Shown here in pieces: positions 12,056-21,173 of a DNA stretch of 64,000 nucleotides (the stretch's first letter is position 1; every line of letters starts with the position of its first letter). The stretch lies in assembly GCA_932521025.1 (NCBI GenBank), contig OW051468.1, positions 3,782,064 through 3,846,063 on the forward strand. The letters are read 5' to 3'. The DNA is from Oscheius onirici. Lineage: Eukaryota > Nematoda > Chromadorea > Rhabditida > Rhabditidae. Both the position numbers and the translations under genes were made by a program. The notes under the pieces were generated by a model, which was not told the origin of the DNA, did not search any database, and saw only the letters and a program-made list of their open reading frames with translations.

Positions 12056-12554
12056 GTTTTATTAGACTGTTCTTATTCTGAGTTCTATTGGGTCAAAGGC
12101 TTCGGGTGGACCGCGGGTTATTAGCAGATAGACCGAAGCCACTTTTGAATGAATCTCATACTCGTTGCTGAAAGATTATTCTAAGGTTTTAAAAGAAAAA
12201 AATGCCTTTGTTCATTGAATGTAGCTTTCAAACTCAGTGCTATAGCCGTCAGATTGCATCGTGCTGGCGAGACGAATAGAGTACAAGAGGGGAGTGTACG
12301 GTAACCGCTCAAAAGCTCCTGAATTTGAGTTATTTAATCGAAATCTTAAAAAGCAGGTATCATTCGATAACTCTTTCCAAATTGCAAAGTTATTTGGCCC
12401 TCTCCTTCTCGATATATCCCGATAAAACAACTTTCTACGCTACAACGCCGAGAAAACATCTCTGCACTAGCCTTATATTGTGGTCAATGTATTTTGTTTC
12501 TTTTGCCAGCTGGATCTTCCTGGATGCGTAGCGTATGCGATGCATGCACGCTAG

Positions 12555-12633
12555 GATTGCGAAATTGCGCTTTTTGTAAGAACTCTATCAAGATAATCTG
12601 GGACTTCCCGACCCCTTGTGCGATTTCGCAATC
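12555..12633. promoter_or_regulatory. Separated 16-bp dyad upstream of a TATA box
   Basis: GATTGCGAAATTGCGC (12555-12570) and GTGCGATTTCGCAATC (12618-12633) are inverted copies matching at 14 of 16 positions, 47 bp apart. They sit about 40-115 bp upstream of the TATA box. Two oppositely oriented binding sites for one factor would look like this; so would a small hairpin. Inference only. Confidence 0.35.
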
Positions 12634-12670
12634 TTCGACCAGATGCGGGGCGGTACGGTAGTCTTCGGGG

Positions 12671-12678
12671 TATAAAAG
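12671..12678 (+). promoter_or_regulatory. TATA box (TATAAAAG)
   Basis: A consensus TATAAAAG lies 35 bp before the ATG at 12706, so transcription would start almost at the start codon unless the leader is replaced by trans-splicing. Confidence 0.5.
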
Positions 12679-12705
12679 GCAGGCAAATGTCCTCTCAAAC
12701 CAATC

Positions 12706-13248
12706 ATGACAGCTTATACCATCCCACTCTCTAAACGGTTAGCCTCCACTTTTAGGCTTAGAATTTTATCTAAATTGACTTTCTCCCGATGTAAAACGTC
12801 GTCTGCTGAACCACCATTCGGATCTACTGCCTGCCAGTCAGTTATCTCCCAGAAATCCAACAACAATCAAACTACGTCTAGTGTCGAAGACGCTGCCCTT
12901 ACCACAAACACGACAACTCAGCATCCGAAGACCACCGTACACATCTGGCCGGAATCTTCTTCGGAATCACACAAGGGATCCGCAAGTTCCAGAGATGACA
13001 AAGAAGCAGCTAGACTGGCTCTGTTGGAATTCAAAGTTACCCGAAATGGATGTAGCTTCAAATGGTTTCGATATGAAAACGAAATGTCCCTCCGAACAAT
13101 GATACGGGCTCTCTGCCATATATTATTGTTGTCGCTTGAAGACGATAGTATAGAAATCATCAAGACCTGTTTGAAAATGGGCTGGAGAATTCTGAGAACA
13201 ATCTGCGGTACTTTCGCTATCATTTACTGTTTTATTTCCTGTTTCTAA
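12706..13248 (+). CDS. Intronless 180-residue protein of unknown function
   Basis: A single open frame with no intron, unusual here. The N-terminus is basic (KRLASTFRLRILSK). The middle is Ser/Thr/Asn-rich (QTTSSVEDAALTTNTTT). The last 25 residues are hydrophobic and end ICGTFAIIYCFISCF, compatible with a tail anchor. I do not recognise a domain. Support comes from the TATA box 35 bp upstream and the length of the open frame. Its stop codon overlaps that of the gene on the opposite strand. It could be a lineage-specific gene, or a chance frame next to a real promoter. Confidence 0.4.
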   Translation: MTAYTIPLSKRLASTFRLRILSKLTFSRCKTSSAEPPFGSTACQSVISQKSNNNQTTSSVEDAALTTNTTTQHPKTTVHIWPESSSESHKGSASSRDDKEAARLALLEFKVTRNGCSFKWFRYENEMSLRTMIRALCHILLLSLEDDSIEIIKTCLKMGWRILRTICGTFAIIYCFISCF

Positions 13249-13526
13249 CCTATTAACCAATATGTTTCCATCTAATTGTCAGTACTATCCACTTCTTAGA
13301 AAAACTAACCTCTATAAACTTTGTAAGTCCAAAAGTGGTCACATTAGTCTGTCCGAGAAAGAGCTCTTCTGAGCAGACTCTCTCCAAAGCAGCCAACTCC
13401 TTATCACCCCTGCGTGATCTGCTGATATCCCACATGTCCAAAAGTACAAAACTCTGAAACTTTTATTCTGAAAAGGGGAGAAAGATAAACCTCATCGCTG
13501 CAGCTGTCAGAGGACGAATCGGTCAT
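13245..13526 (-). CDS. Small 68-residue protein, three exons, unknown function
   Basis: Exons 13491-13526, 13310-13453 and 13245-13271 are each multiples of three and join with proper GT/TTTCAG and GT/ATTAG sites (introns of 37 and 38 bp). The product begins with an acidic serine run (MTDSSSDSCSDE), continues LLDMWDISRSRRGDKELAA and ends METYWLIG. Three short exons agreeing in phase make chance unlikely. No family recognised. The gene is convergent with the 180-residue frame and their stop codons overlap on opposite strands. Confidence 0.5.
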
Positions 13527-13989
13527 TGTTGTGAAGGAGGCTTTGCCTCTTTCTTATCAGCTAGACGTCATGCGCCTCTTTTCATGGTTTGGGCATTTAA
13601 AGACGGGTTCTTATCGGTTGGGTGGAAAGACAAATATCGAAAAGACAAGATCTCTGTCCGCGTGATAACTTGAAAGAAGTTACAGTATCTTTCCGAGCAC
13701 ATAGCGCTTGAAAGCGATCGAATCTTAAGCATCAAAGACAATCTAAAGTATCTTCAATTCATGTAAAGATCTTAAAACAAAAACTGTGAGATCTAGCAAA
13801 GGGGAGTCTAGCAAAGAAGTTCGTCAGAAGCTCCTCGTCTACTCCTCTCAGACCAGTGTTTTTCCTTTTATCGAGAGACAGTCTGACACCGTAGACAGTA
13901 CGCCAGTCAGTATTGCGCGAATCTCTTTTGCATGGAAGAAGGCTCGGCATAAGAGACCTCAGTTCGTGAATCCGCCATATTCTTACAGC

Positions 13990-14100
13990 CTTCGATAGAG
14001 GGTGTCACGCTCGGTCTTTCCTTCGACTCTCTAGGGCACCTCCATGAGTCCACAGCGGTGTTTGGTATAGCTTGTGGAGACCCTTTGAGTTGGGAAGACT
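13990..14100 (-). repeat. KHRCG-encoding repeat, copy 2
   Basis: The minus strand reads STSYTKHRCGLMEV and then a stop, so this copy is broken. It shares the DNA core CCACAGCGGTGTTTGGTATA and the flanking CTTCCC/SVFP-coding segment with copy 3. Confidence 0.4.
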
Positions 14101-14439
14101 GAAGTAGCTCGATTCCAGCGCGAAAACTACCATTGACAGTCGGTAACAGAGAAATTGAAAAGATTTTACTCGTTTTGTCTCTAGACTTTCAGAAATGGCG
14201 AGCTTCTACTTCTCCGGCCCTAAACATGGATCCTTGTCAGACCTTCAAAGACTTCTGTCAAACAAGTCTACCCTTTTTTGACTTACAATCTTCTATCAGG
14301 TCAGTTTTTGTCTCCGCATACTATGAAGTTGACAGTATAAGGTTGAGATCAGTAGCGTCATAGACTACACATTTGTTGTGGAATAGAGAAGACCGCTGAC
14401 TGCTTATCCATCCGTAAATCCGCCACAGTTAGCTACCAT

Positions 14440-14565
14440 CGCCATATTGACATAACGGTCGTTCTTTTTGGCTAATTTCTTGAATCCGCATCGGTGTTTG
14501 GTATAATTGTCGGAGTACCTCTGACAGACAGGAAAGACTGAAAGACTTTCTCTCAAATTCGTTAC
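14440..14565 (-). repeat. KHRCG-encoding repeat, copy 3
   Basis: The minus strand reads SVFPVCQRYSDNYTKHRCGF and continues open for about 25 residues to ANCGGFTDG. With copy 2 it forms a local duplication about 450 bp apart. It looks like an exon of a small cysteine-containing protein family that has decayed or that I cannot assemble. Confidence 0.4.
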
Positions 14566-15407
14566 GAAGAGAGAGGGAGAAGACAAGTAGAAATCCTTTT
14601 TAAATATACTCTTTATCGTATTTTTCAGAAGAGCTCATCGTGAAAGGTTCTGGAGCACGACTGACAAAAGACAAGAAGAGAACTACTTCTGGAATCTATC
14701 CTCTCGATTTGGATTCTCGATGCTGACTGTCTGTGTTCATTGTGATCTGTGATTAGGGTATCTCATAGCTGCAGGCGTAAAAGCCCCGTATGCTTTTCCT
14801 TGTGTTCGGTTCGTGTTAGTTCTCTGTGCCAGTTTTCTGATTTGTCGTGGTAGTACCTTTGCAAGATTCTACTTACAAGGGAAGTATCTTTCTTTACTAA
14901 AGTGCAACGGTGTCCGTCTGTCTGTCTGTAGTGGTGTCCGTACAGTTGTCGAGACTAGCGTAACATGTCAAGTTTTGTCACGTTAATCTTTTATAGAACG
15001 AGAGTTTTTTTTTTTGAGGGGAACGCGTCTAGGGGAATCTAAACGATCTAAAGCGCCCCTTTTTTCTAAAAATTTTCCAAAAACTACCCTTAGGGCGAGT
15101 GTGTAATCGAATAAAATTGTGAAAAATCTGGAGAAACTCTCGGGGGGTGCATTATGTGAGCGATGTTGCTTTTTTCTGAAGTATTTCACCTAATTTTTCA
15201 AGTATTTCGGCATCCTGGGGGGTTATATTTGACGCCGAGTTCGATAAACACATCTAGAACGTGAAAAAATAACGGAAAAGTGGTGAAAATCCCGATTTCA
15301 ATCATTGCGCACCAAAATATTTGAAGGAAGGGGGGGGGGTGCCTGCTATAGTATTACCTAAAACTGAAATGTACAAATTTTTTTAAATTGCCGCCAGAAT
15401 ACAGAGC

Positions 15408-15502
15408 CGAATCTTTCGGCGCGGCGCGCCTCTATGGCCAGTGCTGAATCCTGCGGCGCGGCGCTCCTCTAGACCGGAGCGCTGAATTCTGCGGCGCGGC
15501 GC
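15408..15502 (+). repeat. GC-rich tandem repeat, about 38-bp unit, 2.5 copies
   Basis: The core TGCGGCGCGGCGC recurs three times, separated by CCTCTA(T/G)-type spacers, in otherwise AT-rich DNA. No coding sense seen. Confidence 0.7.
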
Positions 15503-15784
15503 AAAATTATTGTGCTTAGGAAAGAACAGAAATGCTGTTTTCGCCTTTTCCTTCCAGTTTTATTAGATTTTTGCTTTCGGAATATACTTATCTGATGTAA
15601 AATTTGATGCCGAATCGATTAATCATAGTTTGGAACCCAAAAAACGAGTGTAAAACGTCGAAAATGCAAAAATAAAAATTTTGGCATGAGATCGTGTCGG
15701 GACCCGTTGCAATCGTGACGGAACCCGTGCAATTGGTCTTGCAACGGTTGCACTACTTCACTCGATCCCGGAGGCTTCCTTTAA

Positions 15785-15878
15785 GTGCTTTATACTCATT
15801 TTTTCGACTTCTAGGTCGTTTTAATCGGTTCAGCGTGAAAAAATACCCTAGAAAGTCGAAAAAATGAGTATAAAGCGC
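15785..15878. repeat. Perfect-arm hairpin with 26-bp arms
   Basis: GTGCTTTATACTCATTTTTT followed by CGACTT is matched by its reverse complement about 42 bp later (AAGTCG then AAAAAATGAGTATAAAGCGC), with one mismatch near the outer end. It immediately precedes the foldback element at 15906 and could be a separate small MITE. Confidence 0.65.
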
Positions 15879-15905
15879 TAAAAAATGCACGGCGCAGCAA
15901 ATCAA

Positions 15906-16270
15906 CAAGCCTGTTGTTGATTCTGGGTTGTTGAGCTGCGCTGCGGTCTGAGCTGCGATGCGGCCAGGTTGGACTTTGCGGCGGGCTAAAAAAAATTCAT
16001 TTCGCATTTTTTTTTGTTTCCAAATACGTCCCCCGATTAGATTCAGTTTTGTCATCAGAAAAATTGGAAGAAAATCGAAAACTGACGACAAAAATACAAA
16101 AATAGAAAATGCGGTTTTTTGACGAAATTCGGTAAAAATAGCAGTTTTCTTCGATTTTCATTGTCAGTTTTCGATTTTCTTCTAATTTTTCTGATGACAA
16201 AACTAAATCTAATCGGCGGACGTATTTGGAAACAAAAGAAAAGGCGCAGCGCAGGTTTTCAACAAACCTG
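15906..16270. repeat. Foldback element C, copy 1 (rearranged)
   Basis: Nearly the same sequence as the element at 57079-57461: arms containing TTTCCAAATACGTC, GATTAGATT and TTTTCGATTTTCTTC face each other around a CGGTAAAAATAGCA centre. The left end carries an extra GCTGCG-rich insertion. The right arm has lost about 50 bp relative to the other copy, so this one is probably immobile. Its right end abuts a tRNA-like segment. Confidence 0.8.
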
Positions 16271-16325
16271 GGTGGCGAACACGACAGCTTGTAAAAAGGA
16301 TGTCTTTGGTTCGAATCCTCTCGAC
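16271..16325 (+). repeat. tRNA-like fragment, plus strand (5' end lost)
   Basis: Starts within GTGGCGAACACGACAGCTTG and keeps the B-box form GGTTCGAATCC. It is a truncated inverted duplicate of the copy at 16599-16675, cut at the junction with foldback element C. Confidence 0.55.
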
Positions 16326-16598
16326 TTTTTCTTTTGCTTTTGATGGACAGCCGCACTGTATGGGGTTTTTCATTTCTTTTGCAAGTAAAATCTCTTATAA
16401 ACGCTACCGTGATGCCCAGACACCGCGCCATTATGACCGGATTTTGTGACCATGAACCATCCACCTTGCTCCAAGCATCCAAACTTCGACAATTTGGAAG
16501 ATGTTTTTCTGGAAGCAGGGAAGGGTCAATGAGTCACTTCAAGATTTTAATAGCAAAAGAAAGAAAAACACGAGAAAGTGCGGAAAAGCAAGAGAAAA

Positions 16599-16675
16599 AG
16601 TCGAGAGGATTCGAACCAAAGCATCCTGTTCACAAGCTGTCGTGTTCGCCACTCGGCCATCTGTCGCTTCTCAGT
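16599..16675 (-). repeat. tRNA-like fragment, minus strand, A and B boxes intact
   Basis: The minus strand has a clean A box (TGGCCGAGTGG) and B box (GGTTCGAATCC) about 35 nt apart, flanked by GCGACAG and CTCTCGAC that pair poorly. It could be transcribed by RNA polymerase III, but the anticodon arm does not form a proper stem. Read as a tRNA-derived repeat, Ser- or Thr-like in origin. Confidence 0.55.
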
Positions 16676-16828
16676 TCAAAGAGCAATGAAGAACACAAGT
16701 CCGGAAAATCGGAATGGATCGCCGGAATCAGAAAAAAAAATCTGATTCCTGTGGCAAAAGTCGATTTTTGATTGGCCGACTTATGTTCGAACACTTTCCT
16801 TGTTAGTTGAGAGTAGGTATATTTATGT

Positions 16829-18179
16829 CTACTCGTTGCACATCTCGAACTTGACATCGTTCATCAGTTGTTCGGCTCCAATGCCCACAGAAAAGTGTCG
16901 TGTTTTTGTTTCGTGTCGTGTATTCCTTCTGTAAAAGAGATCCATCGGTGTGCCACCCAACTCTTCGATCCATTCAGAATTGTGAGCAAATTTCATGGCT
17001 CTCAATTCGGCTGCCCATCTCGAACAGTCATTCTCTACCATCCATGCGAATAGACGTTCCTTGACCATCTGAGCTTCTCTTCTGAATTGCTTTTCTTCAT
17101 TATCAGAGAGAAACCAACCTCGGAAGTGGTTGTCCAATGTTGTTCGTCTTCTGAACAAACGATGTTAGGACAACTGGGAATCTGCTCTTCAATGAGTCGA
17201 CTAGACTTTTGGTCAAATACTGTGACTCCATTTGGAGTTCTTCCGAAGGCCCGAAGAGATAGAACATGTCCAGAAGACTATTGGATATAGTCATAGGGGA
17301 CAGATCCGTCAACGGAACGGCGTACGAGAATCGAGTCGTTTGATCCGTACAGTTCAGAATGTAATTGTAGACGTCGTCTGGCTTTTTCGTCAAGTCTACT
17401 ATATCGACATCGACCGTTGTCCACACGGTGCAACGAGGCAGATTGTGAAAGTGCCCAATCGAACTCTCTTCCACAGCTTTATCATCTTGTTCCTGAAGAA
17501 ACTCTTCCTCCTCGGTCTGTTTCTCTTGTTCCTGTTTCCTTCCTGTTCCCGAATTGTGAGTCCCAGTTCTGTTTCTCTTCTCAATTGGTCTGTCGAAATC
17601 CTCCAATTGGGGCAAGACTCTTCGACGATTTCTGTTCATCTCGACGTCACACGAATGACTCCCGCAGTCGTCAACTCGTACCTGAAAACCGGCTGATTAT
17701 TTGTATTGTTTTGTCTGGATAAGGGTGTTGGTATCGTGTATTTTCTTTCTCAAACATTTTTTTCCCGAAAAGTGCAGTATCTCATACGAAAATACTGAGT
17801 TGTATGTTCCAACCCTAGAAATTAGGAAATCATCTAAACAGAAACGCTTTGCTTCGACATTTGGGCATAAAGTGTATGTGAAAATGAGCCGCATTTTAAG
17901 TTTGCTTACCTTCTCGTCCGGGTTGAGCGGTACACAGAGACTCATCTCGTACTTGCATCTAGTGCTCCTCTGAACCTGGCAGTAGTAGATGATTCGAACA
18001 CAGTCCTTGACCAGCATTCTTCTCTTCTGAGAAACGACTTTGTCTCTCAACAAATCGACCGTCTCCTCTCTTGTGAAATAGCCAAGATGACTCCAGGCCT
18101 TCTTCGGCCAGCGCATGAACGTCGCATCGGCTTCTCCCTCGTGGACTTGGCTAATCGATGAACTTGGAAGAATTGACAT
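16829..18179 (-). CDS. Integrase-core-derived protein (KRBA2/retroelement-integrase type)
   Basis: Three exons (17910-18179, 17221-17681, 16829-17150) join in phase to give about 350 residues. The middle resembles the rve integrase core: first acidic motif DVDIVDLTKKP, then YNYILNCTDQTTRFSYAVPL and the helix ISNSLLDMFYLFGPSEELQ. The C-terminal part, WMVENDCSRWAAELRAMKFA, resembles the region after the catalytic Glu in KRBA2/gypsy-like integrases. The usual second Asp (LQSDNG) reads LQMESQ, so catalysis is doubtful. I chose a 70-bp intron (17151-17220) because the open frame otherwise needs a frameshift. That intron removes part of the core, so the gene is either a spliced, domesticated protein or a decaying insertion. 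A Lys/Glu-rich linker precedes the core. No LTR or terminal repeat seen. Confidence 0.55.
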
Positions 18180-18365
18180 TTTCTAGGAAGTCACGTTTTA
18201 GAAGAAATGAGAGAAGGAAAGAGGCTATAGTCGGGCGGACGCGGGCTTCGAGGCTGTTCACAGGAACAATCAATAGGCTGCGACCGGCTGCTGCGCCCCA
18301 GCTGGGGCCGCAAAAGTCTGGAGAAAGTACAAGTATTTATTAAAACTGTGAAGAAACTTAAAACC

Positions 18366-21078
18366 CTATCTACACGGAACTACACTGACGTCTCCCTTTT
18401 TGACGTCGACGCTACGGATCTTGACCAGTACCTGGGTGCCAATCTAAATTTGTACTAATATTGTTTTGAAAAGAAGTAGGACGTTACCTCTAGAGGCTCT
18501 TTCAGGGAGCTTTTATGTGCCAAAGCATTTTTTTCGGCTCCAATGTCGATAAATGTTCCGAAGTCGGTATTGTTCACGACGCGGCCAAGAACTTCTGCTC
18601 CGACTTCTTGCGACGTGATTTTCCGAACTTCTGATACGAGAGGAGGAGGCGGCGTCAATGTATTTTTCGCTGTGAGCAAGTCGATGATTAGACGCTCCTC
18701 TCTGGTTGAGATCCAAAAACGGAACTTGACTAAAAGTAAGAAATAGTCGAACTTTTATATTTTCGAGTTTCCTCCGTCCCTTGTCAGTTTTCAATTCGTC
18801 CACTGACAGTCCCGTCGATCTCAGAATCTTATTTGCCAATTCGTAGTCCTCTGGATGAACTGTCGTCCCATCCAATGGGTTGTACTCGACTGTTTTCCTT
18901 TTCTTCGTAGGAGGAGCCGCGTCATTTTCGGCTGGTGGTGTTATCATCAAGAAACCTTCGAATGCGACTATTTTTATCAAAAATATTGACAAACCTGCAC
19001 ACTGCTGAAATCCAACAGGACCGAGTCCTTTCACGTCGTGTAGCTGACTCCTGGCTGTGATTCGGCCCAATTTGTCACGAAGAGCAATCACTCCAGCTGC
19101 CGTCTTCTTGTTCAAACCACAGACTTGTCTGAACCGAAGTACTTAGAAGAATAAGACTAAAATCGAACTGGAGAAGTTGCACAGAAGCAGTATTGACATC
19201 GACGCCGCGAAGAGAGACGGCGTCTCTGACTACCAACTGGAGAGCTTCCGCGAGTCTTTTCTCATTGACCGAGTGCTAAAAAATAGTATATGAGAATACT
19301 GTGTGTTTACCTGATACATACCAACTCCTAGGTGTTTTGGCTCGATTTTGACGTATTCAGAGACGGGGTCGATTAGCCGTCGACCAATTGAAACTGCACT
19401 TTTTTCCATTATCGGCATTCCGGGCAGCTCCTTTTCCGCCAACTCGGTGATACTGTACTTGGATGCTCCGTCTTCAGGTACTACACTAAAGCTTCTTTTC
19501 AAAGCAATGAAGATGGTGGTTTACCAGAATTTGATTTCTTTGCGGAAGAGTTTCTCCTCAATCATTTTCTGGGCAGCTTTTTGGGTTTCAATAGAGGCAG
19601 ACCCGTTCCCAACAGCTACGACAACACCTCCTTTTGCCTCATCAACAAGACCTTTCAGTTTCTTCTTGGAATCCGCTGAAAACTGTGCTCCGCCAAAGGA
19701 CAGCTGGCATGTTGAAACCACGTTACCTAAAGTAGACTTCAAAGAAGTCAAGCGGTAAAAAAAATACCGCTCGGCTCGAGAAGAGCAACTTTGCAAGCCT
19801 TGTAGCCGGGATCGAGGGCAAGGACGTAATAACTTCCAAGTCCTTCTTGCCTGAATAGCTGCTCCAGATTTCTACTGAAACAATCGATGGCTCCGACTTC
19901 CGCTCGTTTACTCAGAAACTTTCTGAATTGAAATGTTGTGTGCTACAAGAAAAGAACGCTGACTTCACGGATCTTTTGATTTTAGGAATAAACGAGTTTG
20001 AGATAGCGTATGAAAAGGCTTGATTGTAGAGATCTTGATGGCGGGATAATATGCTGAAAACTAAGCAGATACTTCCGAACTCTTCAAACCTGTGGTTTTT
20101 TGCGGGATGGCTGCTCGTCACTGTTGCCTCATCTACGACGATATTCCATGAGAGGACTTCCTTCTCCTCGCCTCTCATCAAAGCCAAGACCTGAATCAGC
20201 TTGTTTTTAGCAAAAGAAGTGAAATTACTTGAAAATTTTGAATACTCCTAGCGTGCTTGACGAAGAAATCAATGTAGCGTTCAAAGTGACGAACATCTTC
20301 CGCTTTAGCCTTCTTCGACGTCGTCGAACGGATTGAAATTACGATATTTTCCTCCAGCCGACTTCTAAACCCTATCGTTCAAAAGAAAGAGTTTCAGCCT
20401 ACAATTTTTTGCCAAATTCAAAGGATTCTGCCGAGTTGTTGATTTTGTCAGCTAAGAGATGCTTCAGCTGCTCTTCCACCTTTTCAATGGATGCCAATTC
20501 TGGTTTCTTCTTGTCTACGACTAGACGAAGGTCTACTTCTTGGCCAGAATGAATCCGTTCCGCTGTTTCTTCTAATCCAAGCATTCTGCAAATGCTTATA
20601 GATAGAGAACGGATGAACTGAAACCTAGCATGGTCGGCCTTTGTTTTTCTGGCTGTGGCAAAAGATTTGGTCACTTCCAGCACGTCTGAACTGTCTCTGG
20701 CTTTTCGGAGCTGCTCAACTGCATAGACCGCCACATCTTGACTTGGTGCTTTCGCTTCGACCGATTTGATGGCTTTGGTCACTTTTTCGTTGAGTTGTCT
20801 ACAAAAATCAGAGGGTTATAAGAGGAGGAAGAGCCTACTTTCCGGCCTGGAGAGTCTCATAAACTTGACGAATCTTCTCGCAGGACAATCCTTCGTGAGC
20901 ATCTGTGCGATATCTGGACACGTAGGCAATCTGAATACATGTTGTAGAACTAGCAAGCGAGCAAACTGACTTCTTTTCCCGTCTCGAAAAGGTTCACTAC
21001 TTTATTAGCTACTTTCTTGCTAATTCCTGCGTCTTCGGCCACAAATTCTACCAAAGTGCAGTCGAGATTCCAACTCAT
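18366..21078 (-). CDS. srbd1: SRBD1/Tex-family S1 RNA-binding protein
   Basis: Eukaryotic homologue of bacterial transcription accessory protein Tex. About a dozen exons. The domain order matches the family: N-terminal helical Tex domain (start MSWNLDCTLVEFV; AYVSRYRTDAHEGL, which resembles the family IARYRKE motif), a YqgF/RNase-H-like domain (YYVLALDPGYKACKVALLEP), tandem helix-hairpin-helix motifs (QVCGLNKKTAAGVIALRDKL and LHDVKGLGPVGFQQCAGFL) and a C-terminal S1 domain (GRVVNNTDFGTFIDIGAEKN). The last exon is 18366-18443 and ends VVPCR. A basic segment before the S1 domain (PPTKKRKTVEY) could be a nuclear localisation signal. Function in animals is poorly known; nucleic-acid binding is expected. 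TTTCCAG lies just before the ATG. Divergent from the next gene, with 95 bp between starts. Confidence 0.85.
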
Positions 21079-21173
21079 CTCTGGAAACACTATGTGATGG
21101 CGAAGAATATATAGGAAAGTCACAAGAAAACTAGAAACGCATTTGTTGAGTTATTTGAAGAATTTAGAGTGGC

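Larger units (their letters stand above)
12056..12705. other. Intergenic spacer with promoter-like 3' end
   Basis: No gene seen. The last 150 bp contain an imperfect 16-bp dyad and a consensus TATA box, listed separately, just before the intronless reading frame at 12706. Confidence 0.5.
13527..16828. other. Repeat-rich intergenic region
   Basis: About 3.3 kb without a recognisable gene. It holds two KHRCG repeat copies, a GC-rich tandem repeat, a 26-bp-arm hairpin, a foldback element and two tRNA-like segments in opposite orientation. Low-complexity T and G runs occur near 15006 and 15330. Confidence 0.6.
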
